From the NCBI GenBank assembly GCA_017880905.1, contig JADGRO010000022.1:1-64000 (forward strand): 64,000 nt of DNA, given 5' to 3'. The translations under genes were made by a program, and so were the position numbers. This stretch comes from Methylotenera sp. (GTDB lineage: Bacteria; Pseudomonadota; Gammaproteobacteria; Burkholderiales; Methylophilaceae). How positions within the stretch are numbered: position 1 is the first letter of the stretch; each line of letters opens with the position of its first letter. Below, one piece after another: positions 57,109 through 64,000 of the stretch. The notes under the pieces are model-generated. The model ran no database searches, was not told the origin of the DNA, and was given only the letters and a program-made list of their open reading frames with translations.

Positions 57109-58065
57109 ATGTCACCTAGCGCACCAAATAAAAATTTAGGGGCAACATTAGATAAGCTTTTCCATCGCACTACAATGTTTTTTGCGTTTCTAGTCTTCAT
57201 ATTACTCTTCGGCATTATCATCACTCTATTCATAGGCAGTCTGCCAGCACTGAAGGCTTTCGGCCCATCTTTTTTTACAAGCTCCGCTTGGAATCCGGTC
57301 GATATCCAATTTGGTGGTCTCGTTCCTATCTACGGAACTTTTATTACTGCTTTAATTGCAATGCTGATTGGAATACCTGTTAGTTTCGGTATTGCCATAT
57401 TCATTACGGAATTATCTCCCACTTGGCTCAAACGCCCAATTGGTGTAGCAATTGAGTTGCTGGCAGGTATCCCTAGCATCATTTATGGGATGTGGGGATT
57501 ATTTGTATTTGCCCCTTTATTTGCCGATCATGTACAGCCTTGGATTAATGACAATCTTGGCAGCCTGCCATTGATAGGGCAAGTATTTCAAGGCCCGCCA
57601 ATGGGCATTGGCATGCTTACTGCAGGCATTATCTTAGCCATTATGGTCATCCCTTTTACATCCTCTGTTATGAGAGATGTTTTTGAAATTGTTCCAAGTA
57701 TGCTTAAAGAATCCGCATACGGCCTTGGCTCCACCACATGGGAAGTGGTATGGAATATCGTACTCCCTTACACTAAAACAGGTGTGGTCGGTGGAATCAT
57801 GCTGGGCCTAGGGCGTGCACTAGGGGAAACGATGGCAGTTACATTTGTAATCGGTAATGCGCATGAATTATCTGCATCGCTCATGATGCCAGGCAACACC
57901 ATTTCTTCCGCATTGGCAAATGAGTTTACTGAAGCGGTAGGAGACATTTATACCTCATCACTCATCACGCTAGGCCTAACACTATTTGTGATTACCTTTA
58001 TCGTATTGGCCCTCGCTAAAATCCTATTAATTCGCCTTTCACTACGCGAGGGAAAACATTCATGA
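57109..58065 (+). CDS. pstC: phosphate ABC transporter permease PstC
   Basis: Protein of 318 residues from ATG 57109, matching the family length. Six transmembrane helices and the EAA-like loop ([28 protein letters not shown]). The frame is open to ATG 57004, which would add 35 hydrophilic residues encoded through a strong hairpin and has no better ribosome site. Pairs with PstA in the membrane. Overlaps pstA by 4 bp. Confidence 0.93.
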   Translation: MSPSAPNKNLGATLDKLFHRTTMFFAFLVFILLFGIIITLFIGSLPALKAFGPSFFTSSAWNPVDIQFGGLVPIYGTFITALIAMLIGIPVSFGIAIFITELSPTWLKRPIGVAIELLAGIPSIIYGMWGLFVFAPLFADHVQPWINDNLGSLPLIGQVFQGPPMGIGMLTAGIILAIMVIPFTSSVMRDVFEIVPSMLKESAYGLGSTTWEVVWNIVLPYTKTGVVGGIMLGLGRALGETMAVTFVIGNAHELSASLMMPGNTISSALANEFTEAVGDIYTSSLITLGLTLFVITFIVLALAKILLIRLSLREGKHS

Positions 58066-58919
58066 GCCAGTTTAATGATAAGCGTTATTTAAAACGCAAA
58101 ATTGTTAATGGCCTAACACTGGGTATTTCTGTTGTAACAGTCCTTTTCGCGCTAACCTTTTTGGTATGGATTTTATGGACATTATTTAGCCAAGGCTTTA
58201 GTCACCTGAGTTTGAGCGTATTTACCAAGATGACGCCACCACCTGGAAGCTCAGGGGGACTGTTAAATGCAATACTAGGCAGCGTGTATATGGTATTGTT
58301 TGCAACATTGATTGGTACGCCTGTAGGCATATTGGCTGGAACTTATCTTGCAGAATATGGCAAGTCTGGTTGGTTAGCACCAACAACTCGATTTATCAAT
58401 GATATTTTACTTTCGGCCCCATCTATTGTAATCGGCCTATTCGTATATGAAGTTGCGGTAAACACCGTTGGCCATTTCTCTGGTTGGGCAGGTTCATTGG
58501 CATTATCGCTCATTGTGATTCCTGTAGTAGTTCGAACCACGGAAAACATGATGACTTTAGTGCCAAGCACCTTACGCGAAGCAGCTGCAGCGCTTGGCGC
58601 TCCATACTGGAAAGTGATTGTCAACGTCGTTTATCGATCCGCCAAGACTGGCATCATGACAGGTCTATTACTTGCTGTAGCTCGAATTAGCGGCGAAACA
58701 GCCCCGCTATTGTTTACAGCGCTCAACAATCAATTTTGGAATTCAGATATGAGCAAACCAATTTCCAGTTTGGCAGTTGTGATTTTCCAATTTGCAATGA
58801 GCCCATATGAGGATTGGCAACATTTAGCCTGGGCCGGTGCATTATTAATTACCTTGTTTGTGTTAGGCCTTAATATCTTGGCGCGCACTGTTTTCCGCAA
58901 CAATCAATCTCAAAGTTAG
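58062..58919 (+). CDS. pstA: phosphate ABC transporter permease PstA
   Basis: Protein of 285 residues, about six helices. Conserved [21 protein letters not shown], the permease loop [21 protein letters not shown] and [18 protein letters not shown] 58062 overlaps the pstC stop, giving coupled synthesis of the permease pair. Confidence 0.95.
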   Translation: MSQFNDKRYLKRKIVNGLTLGISVVTVLFALTFLVWILWTLFSQGFSHLSLSVFTKMTPPPGSSGGLLNAILGSVYMVLFATLIGTPVGILAGTYLAEYGKSGWLAPTTRFINDILLSAPSIVIGLFVYEVAVNTVGHFSGWAGSLALSLIVIPVVVRTTENMMTLVPSTLREAAAALGAPYWKVIVNVVYRSAKTGIMTGLLLAVARISGETAPLLFTALNNQFWNSDMSKPISSLAVVIFQFAMSPYEDWQHLAWAGALLITLFVLGLNILARTVFRNNQSQS

Positions 58920-58936
58920 TTTAGGATTACTTAATT

Positions 58937-59707
58937 ATGTCCACGCAGATGCTTCAAACAAAAATCACAACTCAAAACATGAACTTTTACTATGGTAAAT
59001 TTCAGGCGCTTAAAGACATTAACATCGATATACCAGCCAATAAAGTAACCGCTTTTATTGGTCCATCTGGCTGCGGAAAATCAACCTTGTTGCGCACATT
59101 TAACCGCATGTACGAGCTCTACCCAAAGTTAAGAGTTGAAGGAAAGATTTTGATAGATGGCAAAGACATTCATTCAGCTGACCAAGATTTAAATTTGCTT
59201 CGTGCAAAAGTGGGTATGGTATTCCAAAAACCAACCCCATTCCCCATGTCCATCTACGATAATGTTGCTTTTGGTGTCAAGCTGTACGAGAATTTATCAA
59301 AGTTTGAGATGGATGACCGCGTTGAATGGGCGCTCCAGAAAGCGGCGCTTTGGAATGAAGTCAAGGACAAACTTAATCAAAGCGGTTCTGGCTTATCAGG
59401 TGGGCAGCAGCAGCGCTTATGCATTGCACGGGGCGTTGCAGTCAAACCTAATGTACTGTTACTGGATGAACCTTGTTCCGCATTAGATCCAATCTCAACA
59501 TCACGCATTGAAGAACTAATACATGAATTAAAAAAAGATTACACCATCGTAATGGTGACACACAACATGCAGCAGGCCGCGCGCGTATCAGACTACACCG
59601 CCTATATGTATTTGGGCGAGTTGATGGAATTTGATGATACTAACACTATATTTACGCGCCCTAGCCGCAAGGAAACTGAAGACTACATTACAGGCAAATT
59701 TGGATGA
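58937..59707 (+). CDS. pstB: phosphate ABC transporter ATPase PstB
   Basis: Protein of 256 residues. Walker [13 protein letters not shown]-loop [16 protein letters not shown] signature [18 protein letters not shown], Walker [14 protein letters not shown] and switch His in [12 protein letters not shown]. Energises Pst import and feeds the PhoR/PhoB signalling complex. 143 bp separate it from phoU. Confidence 0.97.
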   Translation: MSTQMLQTKITTQNMNFYYGKFQALKDINIDIPANKVTAFIGPSGCGKSTLLRTFNRMYELYPKLRVEGKILIDGKDIHSADQDLNLLRAKVGMVFQKPTPFPMSIYDNVAFGVKLYENLSKFEMDDRVEWALQKAALWNEVKDKLNQSGSGLSGGQQQRLCIARGVAVKPNVLLLDEPCSALDPISTSRIEELIHELKKDYTIVMVTHNMQQAARVSDYTAYMYLGELMEFDDTNTIFTRPSRKETEDYITGKFG

Positions 59708-59850
59708 TTCAATTGCAAAACTTAAAAATAACGGTGTTGTCGCGTCTTGCTGTACAAACAAGCACGTACTATCTACAACGCTCCGCCTTGTTCTTTTTAA
59801 TTTATCAATTGAATAAGCAATACCCTGCAAGATTTTGAAAGGATTAAGCA

Positions 59851-60561
59851 ATGCAACAGTCTGAACACATTTATAAACAGTATGATGCCGAGCTGGAAGC
59901 AGTACGCGCTAAAGTACTTGAAATGGGAAACCTTGTCGAGCAGCAGATAGTGGATGCATTGGAAGCATTGGTTGAATCAAAACCCAAACTAGCTAAAAGC
60001 ATCATCAATAAAGACCATCTCGTGAATGCCTTAGAGGTTCAGGTGGATGAAGACTGCAGTCATATTATTGCACGTCGTCAGCCAGCAGCGGGAGATTTGC
60101 GCATGATTCTGATGATGATTAAAACCATCACTGACCTCGAGCGCATTGGTGATGAAGCTGCGAAAATTGCCCGCTTTGCACAAAAGGTCTACGAAACTGA
60201 CCGTATGTGGTCGCCACGGTTCAACGAGATTAAGGTGATGGCAAATTTAACACGCGATATGCTTCACATGGCACTCGATGCGTTTGCACGCTCTGATGCG
60301 ACTAAGGTGCTTGAAATAGCGCATATGGACGAGCAGGTAGACGAACAGTTTCAAGTAGCTATACGCCAACTTATCACTTTTATGCTGGAAGATCCACGCA
60401 CTATCTCGATGTCACTTGATGTATTGTTTGTATCAAAAGCTATAGAGCGCATTGGTGATCACGCTAAAAACATCTCTGAATATGTGGTGTATATGGTTAA
60501 AGGCAAAGATGTGCGCCACATCAGCATGGATGAGATGGAGCAGGTAACTTCACAAGATTAA
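59851..60561 (+). CDS. phoU: phosphate signalling protein PhoU
   Basis: Protein of 236 residues, two three-helix PhoU repeats (about 10-110 and 120-220), with LERIGDEAAKIARFAQKV and AIERIGDHAKNISEYVVYMVKGKDVRH carrying the metal-binding E/DxxxD pattern. It links Pst activity to PhoR and shuts off the Pho response in high phosphate. phoR and phoB are not in the window. Convergent with the glycosyltransferase 18 bp away. Confidence 0.96.
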   Translation: MQQSEHIYKQYDAELEAVRAKVLEMGNLVEQQIVDALEALVESKPKLAKSIINKDHLVNALEVQVDEDCSHIIARRQPAAGDLRMILMMIKTITDLERIGDEAAKIARFAQKVYETDRMWSPRFNEIKVMANLTRDMLHMALDAFARSDATKVLEIAHMDEQVDEQFQVAIRQLITFMLEDPRTISMSLDVLFVSKAIERIGDHAKNISEYVVYMVKGKDVRHISMDEMEQVTSQD

Positions 60562-60579
60562 TCCAGTAACACCCGCACT

Positions 60580-61779
60580 TTAAGGCATCTGAGCTTTAAG
60601 CGCATGATATTTAGGCTGGAATTCCTGTGCCTCGATTATGTCTGAATAAAATCCCACCTTGCGCTCAGCTTGAATTACGGCAGACCATGTGTTAAATGCA
60701 TATTCCTTGGCGCGTACGCCTAATTGTTCACGCCGCCGCGGATTAGTCAGTAAATGCTGCGCTCTTTGCGCAAATTCCTGCGTGTTTTCATTGGCAATCA
60801 TAGCACCCTGGCCTTCCACCAATAGTGAAGCCGTTCCTAACTCGGCAATTGCTACTACAGGTGTACCTTGTGCCATCGCCTCAAGCAGCACCAAACCTTG
60901 TGTCTCGCTTTTAGAAGCAAACACAAATACATCCGCCGCTTTATAGCAGGCGTTAAGCTCGGTATTGCGATCCAAGTAACCAATAAACTGCACATTATTT
61001 TCGATACCCAACCTTTTGACTAATGCGCGCAAACTCGCTTCTGCCGGGCCTTCGCCGGTAATCACCAATAACACCTTCGGTATTTCTTCACTTAATAACT
61101 TAACTACTCTTATTAAAAAATCAATATTCTTCTCAAACGCAACACGTCCTACGTATAGCAACATTGGCCTCAATAACGGAATACCATATTTCTCCCTAAA
61201 CACTTCGCCATTGGCTTCACCAAAACTGTGTGCCTGCAGACCCGTCGCAATCACCTCTGCCTGTGTATTGATACCGTAAGCGCGCAGCACATCTAGCATG
61301 GGCTGCGAAGGTGCAACTATGGCATCTACTTGATTACATTGATTTTTTGAAATTAGCCTTGCTAACCCGCGTGCTGCAAATTTCGGAATCCACGGCAAAT
61401 AATGATGCAAATAATCCTCAAAAAATGTGTGGTAAGTTTCAACTACTGGCAAACTCAATAATTTACCAAGTTTCAAGCCCGCATAGTGCGCGACAAATGG
61501 CGTATGAATATGAACAAGATCAAATTTATTGTTTTTAAGTGCTGGAAGCAATCGCAGCACTTCGCCATATTTCATCAATTTATCTTCCGGGTCAAAATAA
61601 ATACTACGTGCCGGCACGCGAGTAATCCAAGTTTCATCATCGGTAGCCACTCCATAATCTGGCGCGATTAAATGTACGTGATGTCCTAATTTTTGCAGTT
61701 GCTCGGTGAAAGTTCTGATTGAAGTTGAAACGCCATTCACACGGGGAAAATAAACATCAGAAATAAGCAATATATTCAT
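60580..61779 (-). CDS. GT4 glycosyltransferase resembling diacylglycerol glycosyltransferases
   Basis: Protein of 399 residues. N-terminal MNILLISDVYFPRVNGVSTS, acceptor region VHIHTPFVAHYAGLKLGK, PVVETYHTFFEDYLHHYLP, and the nucleotide-sugar GT-B half with YVGRVAFEKNIDFLIRVVK and an E-X7-E motif in SKSETQGLVLLEAM. The HTP...YHTxxEDYxHH pattern is characteristic of 1,2-diacylglycerol glucosyltransferases and sqdX-type lipid enzymes. It is predicted to be a membrane-associated transferase from UDP-sugar to diacylglycerol. Starts at 61791 and 61806 are alternatives. A Pho-box-like promoter faces it. Specificity is inference. Confidence 0.85.
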   Translation of the reverse strand: MNILLISDVYFPRVNGVSTSIRTFTEQLQKLGHHVHLIAPDYGVATDDETWITRVPARSIYFDPEDKLMKYGEVLRLLPALKNNKFDLVHIHTPFVAHYAGLKLGKLLSLPVVETYHTFFEDYLHHYLPWIPKFAARGLARLISKNQCNQVDAIVAPSQPMLDVLRAYGINTQAEVIATGLQAHSFGEANGEVFREKYGIPLLRPMLLYVGRVAFEKNIDFLIRVVKLLSEEIPKVLLVITGEGPAEASLRALVKRLGIENNVQFIGYLDRNTELNACYKAADVFVFASKSETQGLVLLEAMAQGTPVVAIAELGTASLLVEGQGAMIANENTQEFAQRAQHLLTNPRRREQLGVRAKEYAFNTWSAVIQAERKVGFYSDIIEAQEFQPKYHALKAQMP

Positions 61780-61807
61780 ATAGTTAGTCATGTTATTAAG
61801 TATCACG

Positions 61808-61841
61808 ATGCTAACCTTTTAATATGACAACTAAATGAATT
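61808..61841 (-). promoter_or_regulatory. Pho-box-like promoter of the glycosyltransferase
   Basis: Minus strand: half-sites AATTCAT and TTGTCAT 11 bp apart (61824-61841), ten bases, then -10 TAGCAT (61808-61813). The first half-site is weak (4/7), the second good (6/7). Predicted start near 61801, just before the ATGs. Confidence 0.55.
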
Positions 61842-61863
61842 TAACAATAAAACTTTGATATGC

Positions 61864-61907
61864 ACGTCATAAAAGCATCATCAAGTTGTCATTTGGGTTT
61901 CATGATT
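61864..61907 (+). promoter_or_regulatory. tandem Pho-box array upstream of the phospholipase C gene
   Basis: Four consecutive 11-mers in phase: ACGTCATAAAA, GCATCATCAAG, TTGTCATTTGG, GTTTCATGATT. All have TCAT at the same position. Arrangement mirrors the ppk array. A -10 is weak (TAACAG at 61913-61918). The gene's ATG is 20 bp past the array. Confidence 0.62.
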
Positions 61908-61926
61908 ACGTGTAACAGTACGCGCT

Positions 61927-62793
61927 ATGAAAAAGTCTTTCTATATCAAACTGTTATGGTGCTTCCCACTGTGTGTTTACGCTGTGGATGCCAATGCCTG
62001 GGGTTTGTACACACATATCTTGTTTTCGCAGTGGATGATAGTAACATCGCCACTGCTGGATCCTAAAATTCTGCAAGCCATTAAAAAATATCCTAAACTT
62101 GTCATGGCGGGCGCTTGCCTGCCCGATTTAGCCGTCATTTCCAAATCGTTCCATACCACGCACCAATGGGGAAAAGCTGAATTAATGATTCAAAATGCCA
62201 ATTCAGAGCAAGAAATTGCCATCGCTATTGGTTATTGCAGCCATTTATTTGTGGATGTGATTGCGCATAATCACTTTGTGCCAGCGCACGAAGCCAAATG
62301 GCTCAATCAAACGATCATTACGCACTTAGCCTCTGAATGGGCAATGGATGCGCATATCGCCAAACATATTCCGCATGGCCCGCACCATTTAATCTTGACG
62401 CATATCGATGTACTAAGTGAATTTATTTCACCTTGTTTTGGCGTATCAATGCAGTTAGCAAAACACAAATTGTGGCAGCTAGCTTGGGCAGATGGGTTAT
62501 TAAGGTTTAGTGGCCTGTCAACATTAATACTATGGATATTAAAACTACACGACAGCGAGCTTGTTAAAAACCTCAACTATTATTTAACGAAAACCAGCCA
62601 TGCGCTCATGCGCTTTGAGCAATCAGTTGTTGGGAATCGACCAAGCTGGGAGCCGGAACTTAAGCACCTTAACGCTACGGAAATGATTGCTTGGCGAGAA
62701 AAATGTTTGAGCGACTTGAGCAAGCGTTTAAAAACACCTATCAAGTTTTATAAGCCTAAAAAAGGTATGAAAGAAAGCTGGGCAATTGAGTAA
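61927..62793 (+). CDS. zinc-dependent phospholipase C-type protein
   Basis: Protein of 288 residues. Signal peptide (about 1-24, ending DANA) leaves Trp25 as the mature N-terminus, as in bacterial zinc phospholipase C. The three-zinc ligand pattern is readable: Trp25, His30, Asp67 (GACLPDLA), His79, His106, Asp110 and His114/116 (YCSHLFVDVIAHNHF), then His133-X3-Glu137. Cuts phospholipid to diacylglycerol and phospho-headgroup in the periplasm, by family. Divergent from the GT4 gene behind a Pho-like array. It overlaps the convergent PAP2 gene by 46 bp. Could also be a related S1/P1-type enzyme with another substrate. Confidence 0.82.
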   Translation: MKKSFYIKLLWCFPLCVYAVDANAWGLYTHILFSQWMIVTSPLLDPKILQAIKKYPKLVMAGACLPDLAVISKSFHTTHQWGKAELMIQNANSEQEIAIAIGYCSHLFVDVIAHNHFVPAHEAKWLNQTIITHLASEWAMDAHIAKHIPHGPHHLILTHIDVLSEFISPCFGVSMQLAKHKLWQLAWADGLLRFSGLSTLILWILKLHDSELVKNLNYYLTKTSHALMRFEQSVVGNRPSWEPELKHLNATEMIAWREKCLSDLSKRLKTPIKFYKPKKGMKESWAIE

Positions 62794-63299
62794 CCAAGGG
62801 CTGCACCAGCCAACACATCACTTGGGTAATGCAAGCCTAAAATCACACGTGACATCGCTACCATCGCAATAAATGGAATCAAAATCACCGCTAACACAGG
62901 GTAATAAAATAAGGCCACCAAACCGAATGCGACCGCGTGAAGCGTGTGGCCAGAGGGGAAGCTAAAATGGTCCAGCGGTTTGCCTGCTACCCAAACATCT
63001 TGCCGCACTTGGTAAGGGCGCGGGCGATGGGTTTTTGTTTTCAGCCATTTGTATATCAGCGTACCTATTAGGCCAACAGCCATCATATGTAGAACAGGCT
63101 TAATGCCATCGCTTTGCTGCGTAACAAGAATCAGCAACATAATGCAATACCAAAACATGCCATCGCCTAAACGGCTAATGAAGCGAAACCAGTCGCGTAT
63201 TAATCGGTATTGATTTGTACGGCTCACAGTTACGCACATCGCGCTATCAAGCGCGTGCATTTGATTTAAGTAAAAGCGCATTCTGTTTGACATCATCAC
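62748..63299 (-). CDS. PAP2-family phosphatase (phosphatidate / undecaprenyl-PP phosphatase-like)
   Basis: Protein of 183 residues, about four or five transmembrane helices. The three catalytic motifs are intact: KTKTHRPRPYQ, FSFPSGHTLHAVAFG and SRVILGLHYPSDVLAG. Substrates of the family include phosphatidic acid, PGP and undecaprenyl diphosphate. Next to a phospholipase C and a DAG-type glycosyltransferase, phosphatidate to diacylglycerol is attractive but unproven. Several Met codons near the N-terminus make the start uncertain (63299 or 63281). Convergent overlap with the phospholipase gene. Confidence 0.86.
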   Translation of the reverse strand: MMMSNRMRFYLNQMHALDSAMCVTVSRTNQYRLIRDWFRFISRLGDGMFWYCIMLLILVTQQSDGIKPVLHMMAVGLIGTLIYKWLKTKTHRPRPYQVRQDVWVAGKPLDHFSFPSGHTLHAVAFGLVALFYYPVLAVILIPFIAMVAMSRVILGLHYPSDVLAGAALGYSIAQLSFIPFLGL

Positions 63300-63371
63300 T
63301 CCCTATTACACATGCAACCACAATTGCAGATGATGCTAGTGTGTCAGCCGATTATGACGAATGAATTAACA

Positions 63372-63393
63372 AAAAATGAATATTTTATGACGT
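63372..63393 (-). promoter_or_regulatory. possible Pho box upstream of the PAP2 gene
   Basis: Minus strand units ACGTCATAAAA and TATTCATTTTT are in 11-bp phase, the first identical to a unit before the phospholipase C gene. A convincing -10 at the standard distance is missing (CATAAT lies further on). About 73 bp from the start codon. Confidence 0.42.
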
Positions 63394-63414
63394 AAGTTAT
63401 TGATAAATAACTTA
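63393..63414. promoter_or_regulatory. 9-bp inverted repeat, possible operator
   Basis: TAAGTTATT, GATA, AATAACTTA. A TATACT (-10-like) follows at 63416-63421 on the plus strand, facing the decayed metY. It may be the operator of the lost gene or a chance AT palindrome. Confidence 0.3.
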
Positions 63415-63495
63415 TTATACTGTTATTATGCAGATTTTATCGCCACTTCTGCGGATTCTTTGGTACACAAATTAAAATAATGCTGGCCTCTTTAA

Positions 63496-63762
63496 TTGTT
63501 GGCGCTACGCATGAATAGAATTTGCGACAACACATTAAAAGTAGCACAATTTTTACAATCGCACACCAAAGCCAGCTGGGTCAGCATAATCATGCCGATA
63601 AACCTTTGGTAGATAAATACATGGGCGGCCGCGCATCAGCAACTCTCGCCAGATGAGTTTAAAAAAGCAGGAGTTTCAGAAGACATGGTGCGCTTACTCA
63701 TTGGCATTGAGCACATCGATGATATTTTAGAAGACCTAGAACAAGCGCTTGCCAAAGTGTAA
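63496..63762 (+). pseudogene. remnant of O-acetylhomoserine sulfhydrylase (metY-like)
   Basis: Three fragments in different frames fit one protein. LALRMNRICDNTLKVAQFLQ from about 63502, then after a frame change HNHADKPLVDKYMGGRAS (63582 on), then after a deletion QQLSPDEFKKAGVSEDMVRL and GIEHIDDILEDLEQALAKV up to stop 63760-63762. The last stretch is the typical C-terminus of MetY/MetZ PLP enzymes. Roughly a hundred residues between the second and third parts, and the whole N-terminal two-thirds, are missing. No function is expected. Confidence 0.8.
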
Positions 63763-63844
63763 CGCATTGTTTTATTGCTATTTTTATATTATCTAAATCT
63801 AGACCTTTGGGAGTTTTCATCTACAAGTCGGGCATAGTATTTGA

Positions 63845-63858
63845 TTGACGTACATCAA
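63845..63858 (+). promoter_or_regulatory. FNR/ANR-like box upstream of the second phosphorylase
   Basis: TTGACGTACATCAA against TTGAT-N4-ATCAA (one mismatch). TATAAT lies at 63912-63917. With a start near 63924 the box centre is at about -72, a known class I activator position. Suggests oxygen-responsive expression. Confidence 0.5.
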
Positions 63859-63946
63859 AAGTATTGCTGGCAAATACCTTACCATTTACTTAAATATTGA
63901 TGTTAACTGGATATAATGATTCAAAATAACACCATGAAAGGGAACC

Positions 63947-64000
63947 ATGCTTGAGGAATTCACCCATTTTCCACGTGTAGCCTACTTCTCCATGGAGATT
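63947..64000 (+). CDS. alpha-glucan phosphorylase, second paralogue (N-terminus only)
   Basis: Eighteen codons remain before the window edge: MLEEFTHFPRVAYFSMEI. The VAYFSMEI stretch is the conserved N-terminal strand of GT35 glucan phosphorylases of the shorter family. AAAGGG precedes ATG. It differs from glgP at 2983. Too short for more than family-level identification. Confidence 0.7.
   Translation, partial: MLEEFTHFPRVAYFSMEI

Overview
The window looks like a chromosomal segment of an AT-leaning betaproteobacterium, most likely in or near the Methylophilaceae/Nitrosomonadales. The placement is inferred from gene order: rpoE-rseA-rseB-rseC-degQ, lepA-lepB-DUF4845-rnc-era-recO-pdxJ-acpS, prfB-lysS, and iscR-iscS-iscU-iscA-hscB-hscA-fdx. 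No search could be run. Most of the DNA is dense housekeeping core. The accessory material is a few small islands.

Layout. 1-956: 5' end of a 16S rRNA gene read leftward, its leader with boxA, a near-consensus rrn promoter with UP element, and an initiator tRNA. 1110-7937: a lone RES-domain protein, a DUF4197 lipoprotein-like protein, glycogen phosphorylase, HtpG. 7987-12858: polyphosphate metabolism (ppx, sixA, ppk) with a basic histone-like protein. 12878-20517: tcdA-acpS-pdxJ-recO-hyp-era-rnc-DUF4845-lepB-lepA, one long leftward block. 20592-23966: an AmmeMemoRadiSam three-gene system plus an alpha/beta hydrolase, bracketed by imperfect 29-bp direct repeats. 24099-29065: envelope stress operon rpoE-rseABC-degQ. 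29159-34609: nadB, a secreted nuclease, a solitary integron gene cassette with attC, an RNA helicase, YaiI, SlyD. 34606-40690: mutS, a small ORF behind a sigma-54-like promoter, a DUF4124 protein, suhB, trmJ. 40796-48030: cysE and the Isc Fe-S cluster with two tandem cysteine desulfurases. 48050-53888: carbonic anhydrase, porin, lysS, prfB (programmed frameshift), an aquaporin-family channel. 54075-63299: phosphate transport (DUF47-pit, pstSCAB-phoU), followed by a diacylglycerol-glycosyltransferase-like GT4, a zinc phospholipase C and a PAP2 phosphatase. 63496-64000: a decayed metY remnant and the start of a second glucan phosphorylase.

The strongest biological theme is phosphate. PhoB-box-like arrays (TGTCAT-type units repeating every 11 bp) can be read upstream of pstS, ppk-sixA, the glycosyltransferase, the phospholipase C and possibly PAP2. 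Together with the enzymes this suggests a phosphate-starvation regulon. It would import phosphate, store or mobilise polyphosphate, and replace membrane phospholipid by glycolipid: phospholipase C and PAP2 release diacylglycerol, and GT4 glycosylates it. That lipid-remodelling module is the best candidate here for an undescribed system.

Two other structural discoveries stand out. One is an integron cassette (31322-31704) with readable G|TT boundaries and no integrase in the window. The other is a family of three ~120-bp intergenic elements (33467, 39483, 50386) whose terminal inverted repeats differ from copy to copy while staying self-complementary. Two of these carry a ribosome binding site and start codon into the next gene.
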